Source of the DNA: Bacteroidales bacterium UBA3843
Lineage (GTDB): Bacteria; Bacteroidota; Bacteroidia; Bacteroidales; Paludibacteraceae
Length of the DNA: 64,000 bases
NCBI GenBank assembly: GCA_002392745.1
Contig: DGHR01000007.1
Location: 108,512 to 172,511, forward strand
Direction of reading: 5' to 3'
Shown here: one piece after another, positions 32,239 through 42,565 of the stretch
How positions within the stretch are numbered: position 1 is the stretch's first letter
How the letters are laid out: each line of letters opens with the position of its first letter
Notes under the pieces: generated by a model
The model's database searches: none
The model's input: only the letters and a program-made list of their open reading frames with translations
Told to the model about the DNA's origin: nothing
Position numbers and translations under genes: made by a program

Positions 32239-35200
32239 ATGAAAACAAAATTTTTACAACGAGTATTGTGGTTAATGATACCACTACTCACAATTTTTAC
32301 CACAAATGTGTGGAGCGCAGATGTGACCTATACATTAAGTTCGGCCAGTGGCAATCCTGGCTCTGGAAACGATTGGTATTCTGGTACAATTGATTCATAC
32401 ACCAGTTGGGCAGCTACGAATGGAGGAAGTAACCATCCCAAGTATTATTCGACAGGTAGTGGTTTGCGTGTTTATAGTGGCGGTACTTTTACTATCACAT
32501 CGTCCAAAACAATTGCTTCTATCAAGTTTACGTTCAGCTCTTCTTCGTATACTTTTAGAGGAGATATTTCTACCAGCCCATACACAGTCACACCTAATGC
32601 AACAAGTTGGAGTGTTTCCGTTAATCGGGCACATTGCCGTTTGCAAAAAATTGAAATCACTTATGCTGTATCAGGTTATAAAATCACTTACCATTGCAAC
32701 GGAGCAACATCCGGATGTCCAAGTGATGCATCTGGGCAAACTGCTTTGCCTAATCCATTACCAAGCGCGCCAACTAAAGCGGGTTCTACTTTTGGAGGTT
32801 GGTATACAAATTCAACGCTTACAACCGCAGCGGTAGCAGGAGCATCGTTGTCTGCAGATGCAGACTTATACGCCAAATGGACATGTAATGTAACGCTTAA
32901 TCGTAATGGGGCAACAGAGACTATCAATAATGTTACTGAAGGCACAACCCTTAACAGTATAGATGGCGATGGCGATCAAGGAGGCTGCTCTGCATGGACT
33001 TTTGTCGGCTGGAGTAAAACCCAACGTGCTGCACAAAATGTTTCTACAGCTATGACGCTTGTCACGACCGTCGATGGCGCTGGACCGTATTATGCGGTTT
33101 ATAGCCATACTGAGGGAGGCGGTGGAAGTAGTGATGTAACTGATGAGATTACTGATGCAGATTTAGCTGCAACGAGTAATACCTATACTGCGTTTACGGA
33201 TGTTGCGGGTGCAAATTCTGATGCCGTTTATGCCGGCCAATCCACAAAAAATAGTGGTATCGGTTTACGAGGGACTAATCCTGCCGGTATTGTAAGTTCC
33301 ACGTCGGGTGGTAAAATTAAATCCGTTGTTATTGATTGGGGATCTAACGCAACAAATAGCCGTTATATAGATGTATATGGAAACAATTCTGCATACTCTA
33401 CTGCAGCTGATTTATATAATACCTCTACAGATGGAGATAAAGTAGGTACAATTACCTATACGAGTAGCAGCGATTATACAACGACATATAATTTTGAAGA
33501 CGATTATGACTATGTAGGTATTAGAGTTCGTTCTTCTGCCACTGTTATTGCAAGTGTCAGTTTTACGTGGACAACTTCCGGAGGTGGTACAACTTATTAT
33601 TCTACTACTGCAACATGCTGCACAGAACTGGCAGCAATCAATGGTTCGGTTTCTTCGACCACGCAGAATAGTGCAACGCTTCAATGGGACAAGTTAAGTA
33701 ATGTAGATGGTACGACACCGTATACGGTAAGTTGCAAAGTGACCTCCAGCGGATCTGCCGCTGGTAGTGTTGGTTCCATTGACTTAAGCGGAGCCAAAGC
33801 CACGTGTACAATAACCAGTTTGACCGGCGGTATCGGATATACATTTACCATTACTGCACATGGCGCTTCCGGCTATTGCGATAAAGAACAAGTACTCACC
33901 GCAACAACTCCTACCTGTACGGATTGGAGTACGCCGACGGTAAGTTATTCGAGCAGTTTGGCGATAAATGCATCGGAGGGTGTGACTATTGGCAGCGGAA
34001 CAACTCATGGCGCGGTGACTTATGAGTCGAGCGATGATGATGTGTTGACCGTAGCTGCTGATGGTACCATTCATGCCGTTGGTGCCGGAACGGCACATAT
34101 CACAGCCACATGGGATGGCGATGCTACTTATTGCGAGAAGAGCGCTAACTCAAATGACGTGACAGTAAGTGGTATCCAAGTAACAGGAACAACGCCGGTG
34201 AACTTCGGACAAGTTTACCAAGGCGCGTTGATAGGAACAAAAACCATCTATGTCACAGGTTTAGGATTAACAAATGATATCACGCCATCGTTGCCTGTTG
34301 GTAGTCCGTTTAGTTTCAGTCCGGCTTCGTTAGCCGCCAACTCATCGAATGCGACATTGACTATTTCTGCATCGACAGCAACGATTGGCGACTACAACCA
34401 GACGTTGACATTGACGAGCGGTGCATTCAGTGCGACTGTGACGGTGAAGATGGAAGTCATCGCCAAGCCAACGGCTACTTTCACAGATGCGCTGCATAAC
34501 TTGACGGAAGACAAAGATGGTGTTTCGCTGAGTAGCTATAATCTAACCGCAGCACAAGGAACACCCGTCGTGTTCCCGACATTGGCTAACCAAACGAAGA
34601 GCGCAGGAACCTGCGAAGGTGAGTATTATATCTTCGCCGGATGGACGGAGGGCAATAATAATACCAATCCGGAAGACCACTTGGTTACTTCTTATACCTT
34701 GGCTAATGGGGATACTAAGAATTACTACGCTGTATGGGCGGATGCTTCGGGAAGTGCCACTTATACGAAATTGACGAGCGATGCCTTTAGCGGTTCTCCC
34801 GCAAAATATGTATTAGGAGCCGAGCATGAAGGAACAACTTATTACTTCTCTGATTACGATCCTGATAATATTGCCTATAATTTAAGTTGGGGAACTTGTT
34901 CTTCATCAGATGCGCCCATCCAATTCACGTTATCTGGAACTGCCTCTGCATTGGTTGCTAAGGACAATTTGAACAATTATCTTGAAGCACCATGTACAAC
35001 CAAGGCTTTCTATATCAGCGGTTCAGAAACAAGTGTTGAACTAAAATCTAACGGTACGGTATATAATAATGGTGATGGTTGTACGAGTTATCGTTTAAGA
35101 TACAACTACAACAGCGGATCAGGAGGATTGCGATGGTATACATCTGATACAGGAGATCCTGCATATTTCTATCTGGTAGGTACGGCCGGAACGGTTCATT

Positions 35201-36036
35201 ACCGCACGTCATGTTGTACGAATAAAGTAGATGCACCGGTGGTAACAGCCAGCACGGTTACTTCGACCAGCATCACATTGACATGGCCGTCCGATGTCAA
35301 GGCGACCGGTTGGCAGATTGAGTGGAACGGTGCAGGCGGATGGGTAACGCCAAGCGGAAGTTGTACTCACACTGTTTCCGGTTTGACGCCCAACACCACT
35401 TATACGTGGCGTGTACGCGCGACATACGAAGATCCTGTTTGCGGCGCGGATGTCCGTTCCGGAAGTACGACTACCAATCAGGTTTATCATGTGACCTATG
35501 CAAAGGGTAGCGGAACCGGTACTTGTACTGCAACGAATTCAACTACAGACGCGACCGGTTATGAAGCAGGCGCAACCGTCACGCTGCAAGAAAACGAATT
35601 TAAATTGGTAGGACACGATTTCGCCGGTTGGACTGAGGATGATGATGACATTACGATTAGCAGCAACCAATTCACGATGCCGGATCACGATGTAGTGATT
35701 ACCGCTACGTGGACCGCGAAGGCGGATAAGTATTTCGACCGCATGCACGACCAGACGGATGCCAGTCATGGTGGCGTAGCGGAGACAGAAGGCACGAACG
35801 AAGGGAAGTATTATATTCTGAAAGAGGGGTGCTCCTACAGTGTGCCGACCGCCGTTGACAGCAAGACAGGCGATGCCTGCCAGACGAGCCACTACAAACT
35901 GCGCGGATGGATAGCAGCAAGCTATGTGAATTCAAAAGGAGAGATAACCGATGAGTCCAAAATCTTCTCTCCCGGAACGACGAAGACTGCCGGAGGTTAT
36001 ACCTACTATGCAGTATGGGCAGAAGTTGTGGAATAA
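32239..36036 (+). CDS. Large exported repeat protein (InlB, FN3, Big-like)
   Basis: 1265 residues with a clear signal peptide (1-26, ending NVWSA). It contains an N-terminal discoidin- or jelly-roll-like region, InlB B-repeats (AGSTFGGWYTNSTLTT; CSAWTFVGWSKTQ), an FN3-like unit, a Big_2-like unit (VLTVAADGTIHAVGAGTAHITA), a region resembling ASPM/SPD-2 type Ig folds (QVTGTTPVNFGQVYQG), and terminal InlB-like blocks (KLVGHDFAGWTEDDDDITIS). Unlike the giant protein, it ends in an InlB-like block (YYAVWAEVVE) with no sorting domain, so it may be exported by Sec only or rely on the following gene. Leader motif D lies upstream. It is followed by a heptamer spacer and a second large protein. Confidence 0.82.
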   Translation: MKTKFLQRVLWLMIPLLTIFTTNVWSADVTYTLSSASGNPGSGNDWYSGTIDSYTSWAATNGGSNHPKYYSTGSGLRVYSGGTFTITSSKTIASIKFTFSSSSYTFRGDISTSPYTVTPNATSWSVSVNRAHCRLQKIEITYAVSGYKITYHCNGATSGCPSDASGQTALPNPLPSAPTKAGSTFGGWYTNSTLTTAAVAGASLSADADLYAKWTCNVTLNRNGATETINNVTEGTTLNSIDGDGDQGGCSAWTFVGWSKTQRAAQNVSTAMTLVTTVDGAGPYYAVYSHTEGGGGSSDVTDEITDADLAATSNTYTAFTDVAGANSDAVYAGQSTKNSGIGLRGTNPAGIVSSTSGGKIKSVVIDWGSNATNSRYIDVYGNNSAYSTAADLYNTSTDGDKVGTITYTSSSDYTTTYNFEDDYDYVGIRVRSSATVIASVSFTWTTSGGGTTYYSTTATCCTELAAINGSVSSTTQNSATLQWDKLSNVDGTTPYTVSCKVTSSGSAAGSVGSIDLSGAKATCTITSLTGGIGYTFTITAHGASGYCDKEQVLTATTPTCTDWSTPTVSYSSSLAINASEGVTIGSGTTHGAVTYESSDDDVLTVAADGTIHAVGAGTAHITATWDGDATYCEKSANSNDVTVSGIQVTGTTPVNFGQVYQGALIGTKTIYVTGLGLTNDITPSLPVGSPFSFSPASLAANSSNATLTISASTATIGDYNQTLTLTSGAFSATVTVKMEVIAKPTATFTDALHNLTEDKDGVSLSSYNLTAAQGTPVVFPTLANQTKSAGTCEGEYYIFAGWTEGNNNTNPEDHLVTSYTLANGDTKNYYAVWADASGSATYTKLTSDAFSGSPAKYVLGAEHEGTTYYFSDYDPDNIAYNLSWGTCSSSDAPIQFTLSGTASALVAKDNLNNYLEAPCTTKAFYISGSETSVELKSNGTVYNNGDGCTSYRLRYNYNSGSGGLRWYTSDTGDPAYFYLVGTAGTVHYRTSCCTNKVDAPVVTASTVTSTSITLTWPSDVKATGWQIEWNGAGGWVTPSGSCTHTVSGLTPNTTYTWRVRATYEDPVCGADVRSGSTTTNQVYHVTYAKGSGTGTCTATNSTTDATGYEAGATVTLQENEFKLVGHDFAGWTEDDDDITISSNQFTMPDHDVVITATWTAKADKYFDRMHDQTDASHGGVAETEGTNEGKYYILKEGCSYSVPTAVDSKTGDACQTSHYKLRGWIAASYVNSKGEITDESKIFSPGTTKTAGGYTYYAVWAEVVE

Positions 36037-36044
36037 GATAATCG

Positions 36045-36090
36045 AATGATTAAAGTTTAATGTTGAATGTTTAATGTTTAAAGATTGAAA
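36045..36090. repeat. TTTAATG heptamer array
   Basis: GATTAAAG, TTTAATG, TTGAATG, TTTAATG, TTTAAAG between two surface-protein genes; the same words recur at 41327-41362. Confidence 0.8.
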
Positions 36091-36093
36091 ATT

Positions 36094-39000
36094 ATGAAAA
36101 CAACGAATAATATAATCAATTCGATTATGAAACAATATATGAAATATTTATGCGCAGTACTATTGGTAATAGGAACGAGCGCACACGCGTGGGCAGTCAC
36201 CGAAACGATGGACTTCACGCAATGTTGGGGACTCGGTACAAGTTATGCAAGCGGAGTGTACACCTATGGTGGCTATGCCATTCAGGCTCATGATGCGATG
36301 TATAATCGATACAATGATTATTGGATATTGAATTATTACTACAGCGATGTATCCGACCACAACGCATGGGGAGGAATTATTCTGCCTCCATTCGACGGCA
36401 CGGTAAGTAGCATTACCGTTACTTCCGGATCCGGTTCGGGAGCTACTTCCCGTACTATCCAATTATACGTCAACGGCACATTACAAGCAACCAGTTCCAG
36501 TATTCCGGCGAGCGGGTCTTATACCTTTACTTCACTTTCCATTGCCGCCGGTAGTACGATAGAGTTACGCAATAACACCAACAACAATGAGTTTCACTTG
36601 GCTTCTCTTTCCATAACGCATAATGGCAGTCAAATGGGAACAGCTGCTGTTTCGGGAAAGAGTGTTGTATCTGCTTCTGCGGATGGAAACGGAACTGTAA
36701 CCGTAAGCAGTAATCCTGTTAGTTTTGACGCAACCACAACGCTAACTGCCGTTCCTGCATCAGGTTGGCAATTTGATTATTGGGAGGTGACCAGCGTCGG
36801 TAACACCTGTACTAACTACGATCCCTATAGCACACGTTGGACACAAAATGAGTTTACTGAAGATAACATTATTGGACTTAGCACCGATGCCTCTATTGAG
36901 TTGTATAATTTCACACATCCAGATTACTTTATTGCCGTGGCACACTTTGTGGAAACAACGTGTACTATTGATACAAAAGTCGTCTTTGCTAATAGTGGGA
37001 CGCAGAATGTGAATGCCAGCACATCAGCGCAGACCTTTGACAATGCCGGCACGGCGAAACGAGTTAGCAACAATGTCAACACAGGACAGACAGTTACCTA
37101 TACTTCAAGCAATCCGTCTGTGTCGGTTAACGCATCCGGTCGCGTTAGCATACCTGCCAACTTCGTCGGTTCTGTCACTATCACTGCTACTGCTGCTGAA
37201 AGTGGAGATTACTGTGAATCAAGTGAAAGTTACACACTAAATGTGAACGGTTATAATGTTACGTATCATGTAAAATCTTGTGTAAGCGGCAAGCCGGCAA
37301 ATAAAACAAATTACTTGGGAAGTCTGACCCTGCCAACCGGTTTGTCAATAGATGGCTACCAGTTTGCCGGATGGACAACCAACGGTTCCTATAGTGACAA
37401 CAGCACTCCACCGACTCTGCAGCCGGCATCTATTACCGTTACAGCTGATGTGGACCTGCATGCAGTGTTTAAGAAAGTTAGTTCCACATTTGAAAAGATG
37501 CCGGAGAACACGAGCGGTAGTGTAAACACATCAATCCCTGAAGGTGATTATGTTATCTGTACCAATTATGATCCGGGTAGTAGTGCGCGAATCATGACTA
37601 ATACAGTGAACGGAGGTCGTATGGACACGCAAGATGGCGAATATACGTTTACGGCTGCCGGATTAAGTTGTACGGATGAAGATTATATATGGCATATATC
37701 CGGAACAGCAGGAAATTACAAGATGTACAATGCTTCCTCCGGAAAGTATCTTGCCTCTGAAAGCGGAGCAACAGTAAGTAGTCCTGCCGACAGAAAAATG
37801 AGATTAGTGGACGAATCGTCCAATGCATACACCAACTGGACTATCGCTCAAAACAACGGTTCGGTACCATATATGTTTACTAATACGAAACGTCAAACTG
37901 ACTCTGAGACAGAAAAGAGTCTTGGTGTTTCCAACAACCGTGTTTTCTTTAGAGGAGATAGTTATAAAGCGACATTCTATCTTTTTAAGCGAACCTCTAC
38001 TGCAAATGCGTACACTATCAATCCGGATTGTGATGCAGCGGAATACACGGTGACGTTCAATTTAGGTTCCGCACCTACAGGAGCGACCGTAAGTGCGAGT
38101 GCTACAGGTGCGACCTTCTCATCGCCTGTACTCTCGCCGGTAACATCCGGAACGGCTGTGACGATTAACGCCACTGCGCCAACAGGTTACCATTTCGTCA
38201 GTTGGACAGTTACTTCCGGTGGAGCAAGCCTTAGTTCGGCTGCGACCTCCGCCAGCAACGGATTTACGATGCCGGCTTCGAATGTAGTTTTGACTCCGGT
38301 ATATGCAGCGGATAGTTACACGATAATCTATTTAGATAAGGGAGGAAGTGCATTCTCCGGAACGCATGACACCGGCTATCCGACCACGCACACTTATGGT
38401 ACCGAGACAACTCTTTCCGGAGCTACGAAATCCGGTTGGGAGTTTGCAGGTTGGTACACCAGTAGCGCCTGCACATCCGGAACGCAGGTGACATCGCTGG
38501 GCGCAACAGACTATACTTCTTCGCCCACGTTATATGCACTATGGGTACACTTTACCGATCCGTTGGCATGGTGCCCGGAGCCGGAAGTGGTTTTGACTGG
38601 AACGACCTATATTACCAGTTTGTATCATGCTTCCAACGAAGGTATGATTCGCGGTACAAGCCAACTGACCCTTACAGGACGCAATATGGGTATCGATGAG
38701 GATGTAACGCTTACATCCAATAACCCCAATGTATATTTCTCGACTTCCACCAATGAGAATATCAAACGCGGTACGGCAAATCAGCCGAAGACCTCGCTTA
38801 CGTTGAAAACAGATGTCAATGGTAAACTGAATGGCGATGAGGGCTATACCATATACGTACATTTCATGCCGAGCGCAGCGGGCGACGGTTCCATCAGTGA
38901 CGTGACGGTTACTGCCACCTATGCAGTGCCGGATCCGGATGAAGTGAGCACCACGCACGTATATGTTCGTAGTATGCCGGCACAGTTTGCCGTAGCCACT

Positions 39001-41319
39001 AAGGTAGGTAACACTTGGTATGCACTGCCTGCAAACATGGGTGGAGCAGGAAACCCCGCACCGGTTCAGATTGAGGTTAATGAAACCAACTGGACAGCCA
39101 AAGGTCCAGCAACCGTTTCGTATGCAATGTGGCCGGTACATACATCATCAAGTATAACCCCTGCACCAAGCTACACGGCTAACGGTGACCACTGGCGATT
39201 GGTGGGTAACGACAACAAAGCACTGTGGGCAAGTCCTACTGCAGGTACATACACTATTAAGAATGATGCAGTTGTAACTTCCGTCGGCGCTAGCGTAACG
39301 ACATCTTACGAATGGAAGATTACCACCACACCGCTTGATGCACTGGATCCGACTGCCGGTACATGGAAATACTATATCCAATCAGATCAAACCAACAATA
39401 CCAATTATCTGAATATCAAGAATAATGATATTGTATGGGGAGCATACAACGCAGGATATGAGTTGACAAAAGACATGTATCTGTTGCCGCTGACACCGGT
39501 TGAGCCATTTGAATATAGCGTAATCGAATGGTATCCGACGAAGATGTTGATTCAGACAGAAGCTACTATCAGCAGCCCGACTGTTACGATTGACGGCACT
39601 CCTGTTGCCAGTCCGACCGTAACAGCTAAAGGCAGTAAGTGGTATGAAATAGGAAATCTGCCGTTGGAGTCTAATCCGGCCAAGACGCTGACAATCACCA
39701 ATGGCGGAGCTATGGCTGTCAAGACCATCCCTGTTATCATCTCGCGCGGAACGAAGAGTATCAGCGATGCGCCGTTCAGTACGCTCGGCAAGGCGGTTTA
39801 CAACCAGACCGATTTGGTTGTCCGCGACGGTGCCGTGCTGACAGTGAACGGAAGTGCAACGGATAATACGTTCCACGATGTAACCATCCATTCTAATTCA
39901 AAGATATCTGTTCCGGCGCTGAATACCAGTAGTGCAGAGAATAAGTTCGGTGTCCACAGTCTGACATTCTTTGGCGGAATTGATGATATTTACAATGGTT
40001 CTTCCTATAGCACGGACAAGTATGGCGTGCCGGAGTTGTCGCTGAAAGGTAAATTCGGTACGAAGACCATCACTAAGATTGACTATGTGATGCGTGTAGA
40101 TTTAAATCAAATGTACTCGTTGGCTGTTCCCTATGATGTGAATTTAAATGAAATTACGTATTGGGATGGCACATCCATGACACCAGGAGCAAACCTCTAT
40201 GCGGAGACCTATAATGGTCAGGCCCGCGCGAACATGCAGATGAGCAATACTTGGATTTATGAAACAGATTTCGCAGAAGCAAAATTCAAGGCTGGTGTAG
40301 GTTACACTATCTCTGCAGAATTGCAGAGTGGAGTGGGAAATACATATTCCATTATCCGTATGCCGATGAACAGCAACGTAGGTACAAACGCAACCGAAGC
40401 TGCCAAATCAATTCAGGTGACTGCATATGCAAACACTCAAGGTGTGACCATAGGTGATAACAACAAGGGTTGGAATCTCGTTGGCAACCCGTATATGGTT
40501 ACTATCAGCGGAGGTGAAGCGGATAGCAAATTGGTAGTAGGCTATTTGGTAGAAACCGGAACCGGTCCATGGGAGTGGAAGGATGATACATATCGCTATG
40601 TAACCATTCCGAATGACAATGGTACCGATTATCGCCAGATAAAATTCTCAAGTGCCGAACTGAAACCATTCAAGAACTTCTTCATTCAGGTTGCTAACGG
40701 AGGTGAGTTGTCCTTCGCTTTATCAAGTAGACAAAATGCACCGGCCCGTTTCATGCAAACGAAGGATCGCGAAGTAGAGTTCGAGATTTTGTTCGGCAAT
40801 ACAACCTACACAGACAATACCGGTATGCTAATTGCAGAAAAATATAGCTCTGCATATGAAATCAATGCCGATTTGGAGAAGATAATTGGAACAATGTCCA
40901 TTTATACAATCTATGGAGGTTACAACCTTGCGTATAACGCTCTTAGCCCAGCAGAGGCAGAGCAACAGATTCCAGTGGGTTATGTAGTTCCAACGGCAGG
41001 AGAATATACCTTCCAATTGGATGACCAAAGCAATTATGAACAAGTTGAGCATATCTACTTAATGGACTACGAACAGGGTAGTACTGTAGATTTGTTAGAC
41101 AAGGGATACACATTTGAGACTGTTAAAGGAAAGAATGAGAGTCGCTTTGCTATTAATGTAATCCTTAAGGAGGAAAAAGAGGATATTACTACCGGTATAA
41201 ATGCGTCAGAGGCAAACAACGAGCAACCGCAGAAGTTCATCTATCAAGATAAGATGTATATCCTGCAGAATGGAGTCATTTATGATGCTACGGGTAAGAA
41301 AGTGCGTGAGATTAGATAA
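36094..41319 (+). CDS. Giant exported surface protein
   Basis: 1741 residues from the ATG at 36094; MKQYMKYLCAVLLVIGTSA contains later possible starts, and the signal sequence ends near AHAWA. Domains in order: beta-rich region, InlB-like units (GYQFAGWTTNGSYSDN; GWEFAGWYTSSACTS), a Big-like unit (NPSVSVNASGRVSIPANFVG), and C-terminal portions resembling the giant minus-strand protein (KGWNLVGNPYMVTIS; YNGQARANM). The tail is KFIYQDKMYILQNGVIYDAT then GKKVREIR, a short version of the C-terminal end seen on many Bacteroidales surface proteins, related to but shorter than the canonical type IX domain. The small exported protein gene follows, as it does after the other giant gene. Confidence 0.82.
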   Translation: MKTTNNIINSIMKQYMKYLCAVLLVIGTSAHAWAVTETMDFTQCWGLGTSYASGVYTYGGYAIQAHDAMYNRYNDYWILNYYYSDVSDHNAWGGIILPPFDGTVSSITVTSGSGSGATSRTIQLYVNGTLQATSSSIPASGSYTFTSLSIAAGSTIELRNNTNNNEFHLASLSITHNGSQMGTAAVSGKSVVSASADGNGTVTVSSNPVSFDATTTLTAVPASGWQFDYWEVTSVGNTCTNYDPYSTRWTQNEFTEDNIIGLSTDASIELYNFTHPDYFIAVAHFVETTCTIDTKVVFANSGTQNVNASTSAQTFDNAGTAKRVSNNVNTGQTVTYTSSNPSVSVNASGRVSIPANFVGSVTITATAAESGDYCESSESYTLNVNGYNVTYHVKSCVSGKPANKTNYLGSLTLPTGLSIDGYQFAGWTTNGSYSDNSTPPTLQPASITVTADVDLHAVFKKVSSTFEKMPENTSGSVNTSIPEGDYVICTNYDPGSSARIMTNTVNGGRMDTQDGEYTFTAAGLSCTDEDYIWHISGTAGNYKMYNASSGKYLASESGATVSSPADRKMRLVDESSNAYTNWTIAQNNGSVPYMFTNTKRQTDSETEKSLGVSNNRVFFRGDSYKATFYLFKRTSTANAYTINPDCDAAEYTVTFNLGSAPTGATVSASATGATFSSPVLSPVTSGTAVTINATAPTGYHFVSWTVTSGGASLSSAATSASNGFTMPASNVVLTPVYAADSYTIIYLDKGGSAFSGTHDTGYPTTHTYGTETTLSGATKSGWEFAGWYTSSACTSGTQVTSLGATDYTSSPTLYALWVHFTDPLAWCPEPEVVLTGTTYITSLYHASNEGMIRGTSQLTLTGRNMGIDEDVTLTSNNPNVYFSTSTNENIKRGTANQPKTSLTLKTDVNGKLNGDEGYTIYVHFMPSAAGDGSISDVTVTATYAVPDPDEVSTTHVYVRSMPAQFAVATKVGNTWYALPANMGGAGNPAPVQIEVNETNWTAKGPATVSYAMWPVHTSSSITPAPSYTANGDHWRLVGNDNKALWASPTAGTYTIKNDAVVTSVGASVTTSYEWKITTTPLDALDPTAGTWKYYIQSDQTNNTNYLNIKNNDIVWGAYNAGYELTKDMYLLPLTPVEPFEYSVIEWYPTKMLIQTEATISSPTVTIDGTPVASPTVTAKGSKWYEIGNLPLESNPAKTLTITNGGAMAVKTIPVIISRGTKSISDAPFSTLGKAVYNQTDLVVRDGAVLTVNGSATDNTFHDVTIHSNSKISVPALNTSSAENKFGVHSLTFFGGIDDIYNGSSYSTDKYGVPELSLKGKFGTKTITKIDYVMRVDLNQMYSLAVPYDVNLNEITYWDGTSMTPGANLYAETYNGQARANMQMSNTWIYETDFAEAKFKAGVGYTISAELQSGVGNTYSIIRMPMNSNVGTNATEAAKSIQVTAYANTQGVTIGDNNKGWNLVGNPYMVTISGGEADSKLVVGYLVETGTGPWEWKDDTYRYVTIPNDNGTDYRQIKFSSAELKPFKNFFIQVANGGELSFALSSRQNAPARFMQTKDREVEFEILFGNTTYTDNTGMLIAEKYSSAYEINADLEKIIGTMSIYTIYGGYNLAYNALSPAEAEQQIPVGYVVPTAGEYTFQLDDQSNYEQVEHIYLMDYEQGSTVDLLDKGYTFETVKGKNESRFAINVILKEEKEDITTGINASEANNEQPQKFIYQDKMYILQNGVIYDATGKKVREIR

Positions 41320-41324
41320 TCTTA

Positions 41325-41365
41325 GTGTTGAATGTTTAGTATTTAATGTTTAATGATTAAAATAT
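41325..41365. repeat. TTTAATG heptamer array
   Basis: GTTGAATG, TTTAGTA, TTTAATG, TTTAATG, ATTAAAA; same family as 36045-36090. Confidence 0.8.
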
Positions 41366-41373
41366 TAGAGATT

Positions 41374-41976
41374 ATGAGCACATTGAGATATATCATCCTG
41401 CCATTACTGGCAATCACCTTGTCAGTCACCACCATTTCTGCTGCTCCAAAGCAGCAGAAGGGTGGTGTGCCGACCCTGAACACCAACGCGAAGAAGAAAT
41501 CGGGCACCGGTGCTGCGGCCGCCAATGCTGCACTCAATCGCAGCGTCTCTCGTTCGGCAGTAACCACCGCCGTGCCGATGGTGCAAAACAACAACCCGTT
41601 CCGCCATACGGCAACGCCGACGCCCCCTTCTTCCTCGGCGCGATATGAGGCAACCGGTTCACAATCATCAGGCAGCAGTATGCCCATCATCAACCCTCGC
41701 ACGACGCGTGAGACGAAAGGCAGCGGCTTGAGCGGCGGCGCCTCGGCCGGCGGACTGATGCTGAGCGGAAGCCAGTATGCGTCGACAGCAGCAAACGGAG
41801 GCGGCAGTTCAGCGAGTTCCACCACTCCCAGTCGCCCACGGAAGGAGCGCCCGGGGAGTTGGACAGACCCGTATTTGAATCCTCTGGGCGATGCGGCATG
41901 GCCGTTGGCGCTGCTGGCGCTTGCGTTCGCGTTCGGCCAATGGATCGCAAAAAAACTAAACCGCTCTGCTAATTAG
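41374..41976 (+). CDS. Small exported protein with C-terminal TM tail (copy 2)
   Basis: 200 residues from the ATG at 41374, chosen because the signal peptide (MSTLRYIILPLLAITL...ISAA) starts there; a Met seven codons upstream lies in repeats. The middle (VQNNNPFRHTATPTPPSSS ... GLMLSGSQYA) is nearly identical, in DNA too, to copy 1 at 14547-15155, while both ends differ. The tail has GDAAWPLALLALAFAF followed by a basic end (KKLNRSAN). The shared GDAAWPLALLA suggests a sorting or anchoring signal. The gene lies 54 nt after the 1741-residue protein. No family name is known to me. Confidence 0.75.
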   Translation: MSTLRYIILPLLAITLSVTTISAAPKQQKGGVPTLNTNAKKKSGTGAAAANAALNRSVSRSAVTTAVPMVQNNNPFRHTATPTPPSSSARYEATGSQSSGSSMPIINPRTTRETKGSGLSGGASAGGLMLSGSQYASTAANGGGSSASSTTPSRPRKERPGSWTDPYLNPLGDAAWPLALLALAFAFGQWIAKKLNRSAN

Positions 41977-41985
41977 TAGGTGCGA

Positions 41986-42055
41986 CCATTGCCTCCGCTC
42001 TCCCCATAGCAAACAGTCCGACAGACTTCGGTTTACTCTGGGGACCCCATACAAT
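41986..42055 (-). repeat. Diverged piece of the 141-bp repeat
   Basis: Read on the minus strand it matches the tandem repeat before the tRNA: ATGGGGTCCCC, GTAAACCGAA and GGGGAGAGCGGAGGCA appear in order with a few changes. Confidence 0.75.
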
Positions 42056-42105
42056 ATCCCATACAATATAAGGTACGCACACGCAAGCGCAGGGTATAGT
42101 GTTTT

Positions 42106-42342
42106 TTTAGAAGAAAATAATAAAAATAAATTGATTATAAAGAAAATATTTTTAGAAAAAAAATAGATAAACCCTTCCGCCGGTGCTACATGGAATACGG
42201 CCTACGCGGCCTGAGCGTAAATGACTACTAATTCGCGTATTTGAGCGAGCTCAACACACGCCTTATTATTCCTTTCCGCACTGCTAAAAGCAGTTGCATT
42301 CCATGTATCCTCGTCGTCAGCGATAAACATAAATAAAGGTTA
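42106..42342 (+). repeat. 237-bp element with closing stem (copy A)
   Basis: Almost identical to 45895-46131. TACATGGAAT (42187-42196) pairs with ATTCCATGTA (42298-42307) to close a 121-nt core with smaller dyads: GGCC-tacgc-GGCC, TGAGC-GA-GCTCA and CTGC-taaaa-GCAG. An A/T-rich arm precedes it and heptamers follow. No ORF. Confidence 0.9.
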
Positions 42343-42440
42343 TTGGGAAAAGGTTAAAGGTTATAGTTTAGAGGACGCTCGCTGGGCGAGCTACAGTTTA
42401 GAGGTGAAAGGTTAAAGGTTATTGGTTATTGTGTACTTGC
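42336..42440. repeat. AAAGGTT/GGTTATT heptamer array
   Basis: AAAGGTT, ATTGGGA, AAAGGTT, AAAGGTT ... GTGAAAGG, TTAAAGG, TTATTGG, TTATTG, interrupted by GAGGACGCTCGCTGGGCGA. Confidence 0.75.
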
Positions 42441-42514
42441 GTGAGCGTACGTACGCGCGATCAATCCTAAAATTAAATTATAGTATAGGAGAAAAAACAA
42501 AAATGTTCGCAAAA

Positions 42515-42546
42515 TTTGTGAATATCAAAAAAATGTAGTATCTTTG
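42515..42546 (+). promoter_or_regulatory. Promoter of higBA
   Basis: TTTG (42515-42518), 20 nt, TAtcTTTG (42539-42546); the higB ATG lies only 20 nt downstream, so the leader is very short. Confidence 0.75.
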
Positions 42547-42565
42547 CAGCGGATTTGTAAATGGG

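Larger units (their letters stand above)
41977..42565. other. 590-nt intergenic region, only repeats and a promoter
   Basis: Contains the diverged 141-bp fragment, the 237-bp folded element, GGTTATT/AAAGGTT heptamers and the higBA promoter. A hairpin-like word GCTCGCTGGGCGAGC lies near 42378. No gene is seen. Confidence 0.7.
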
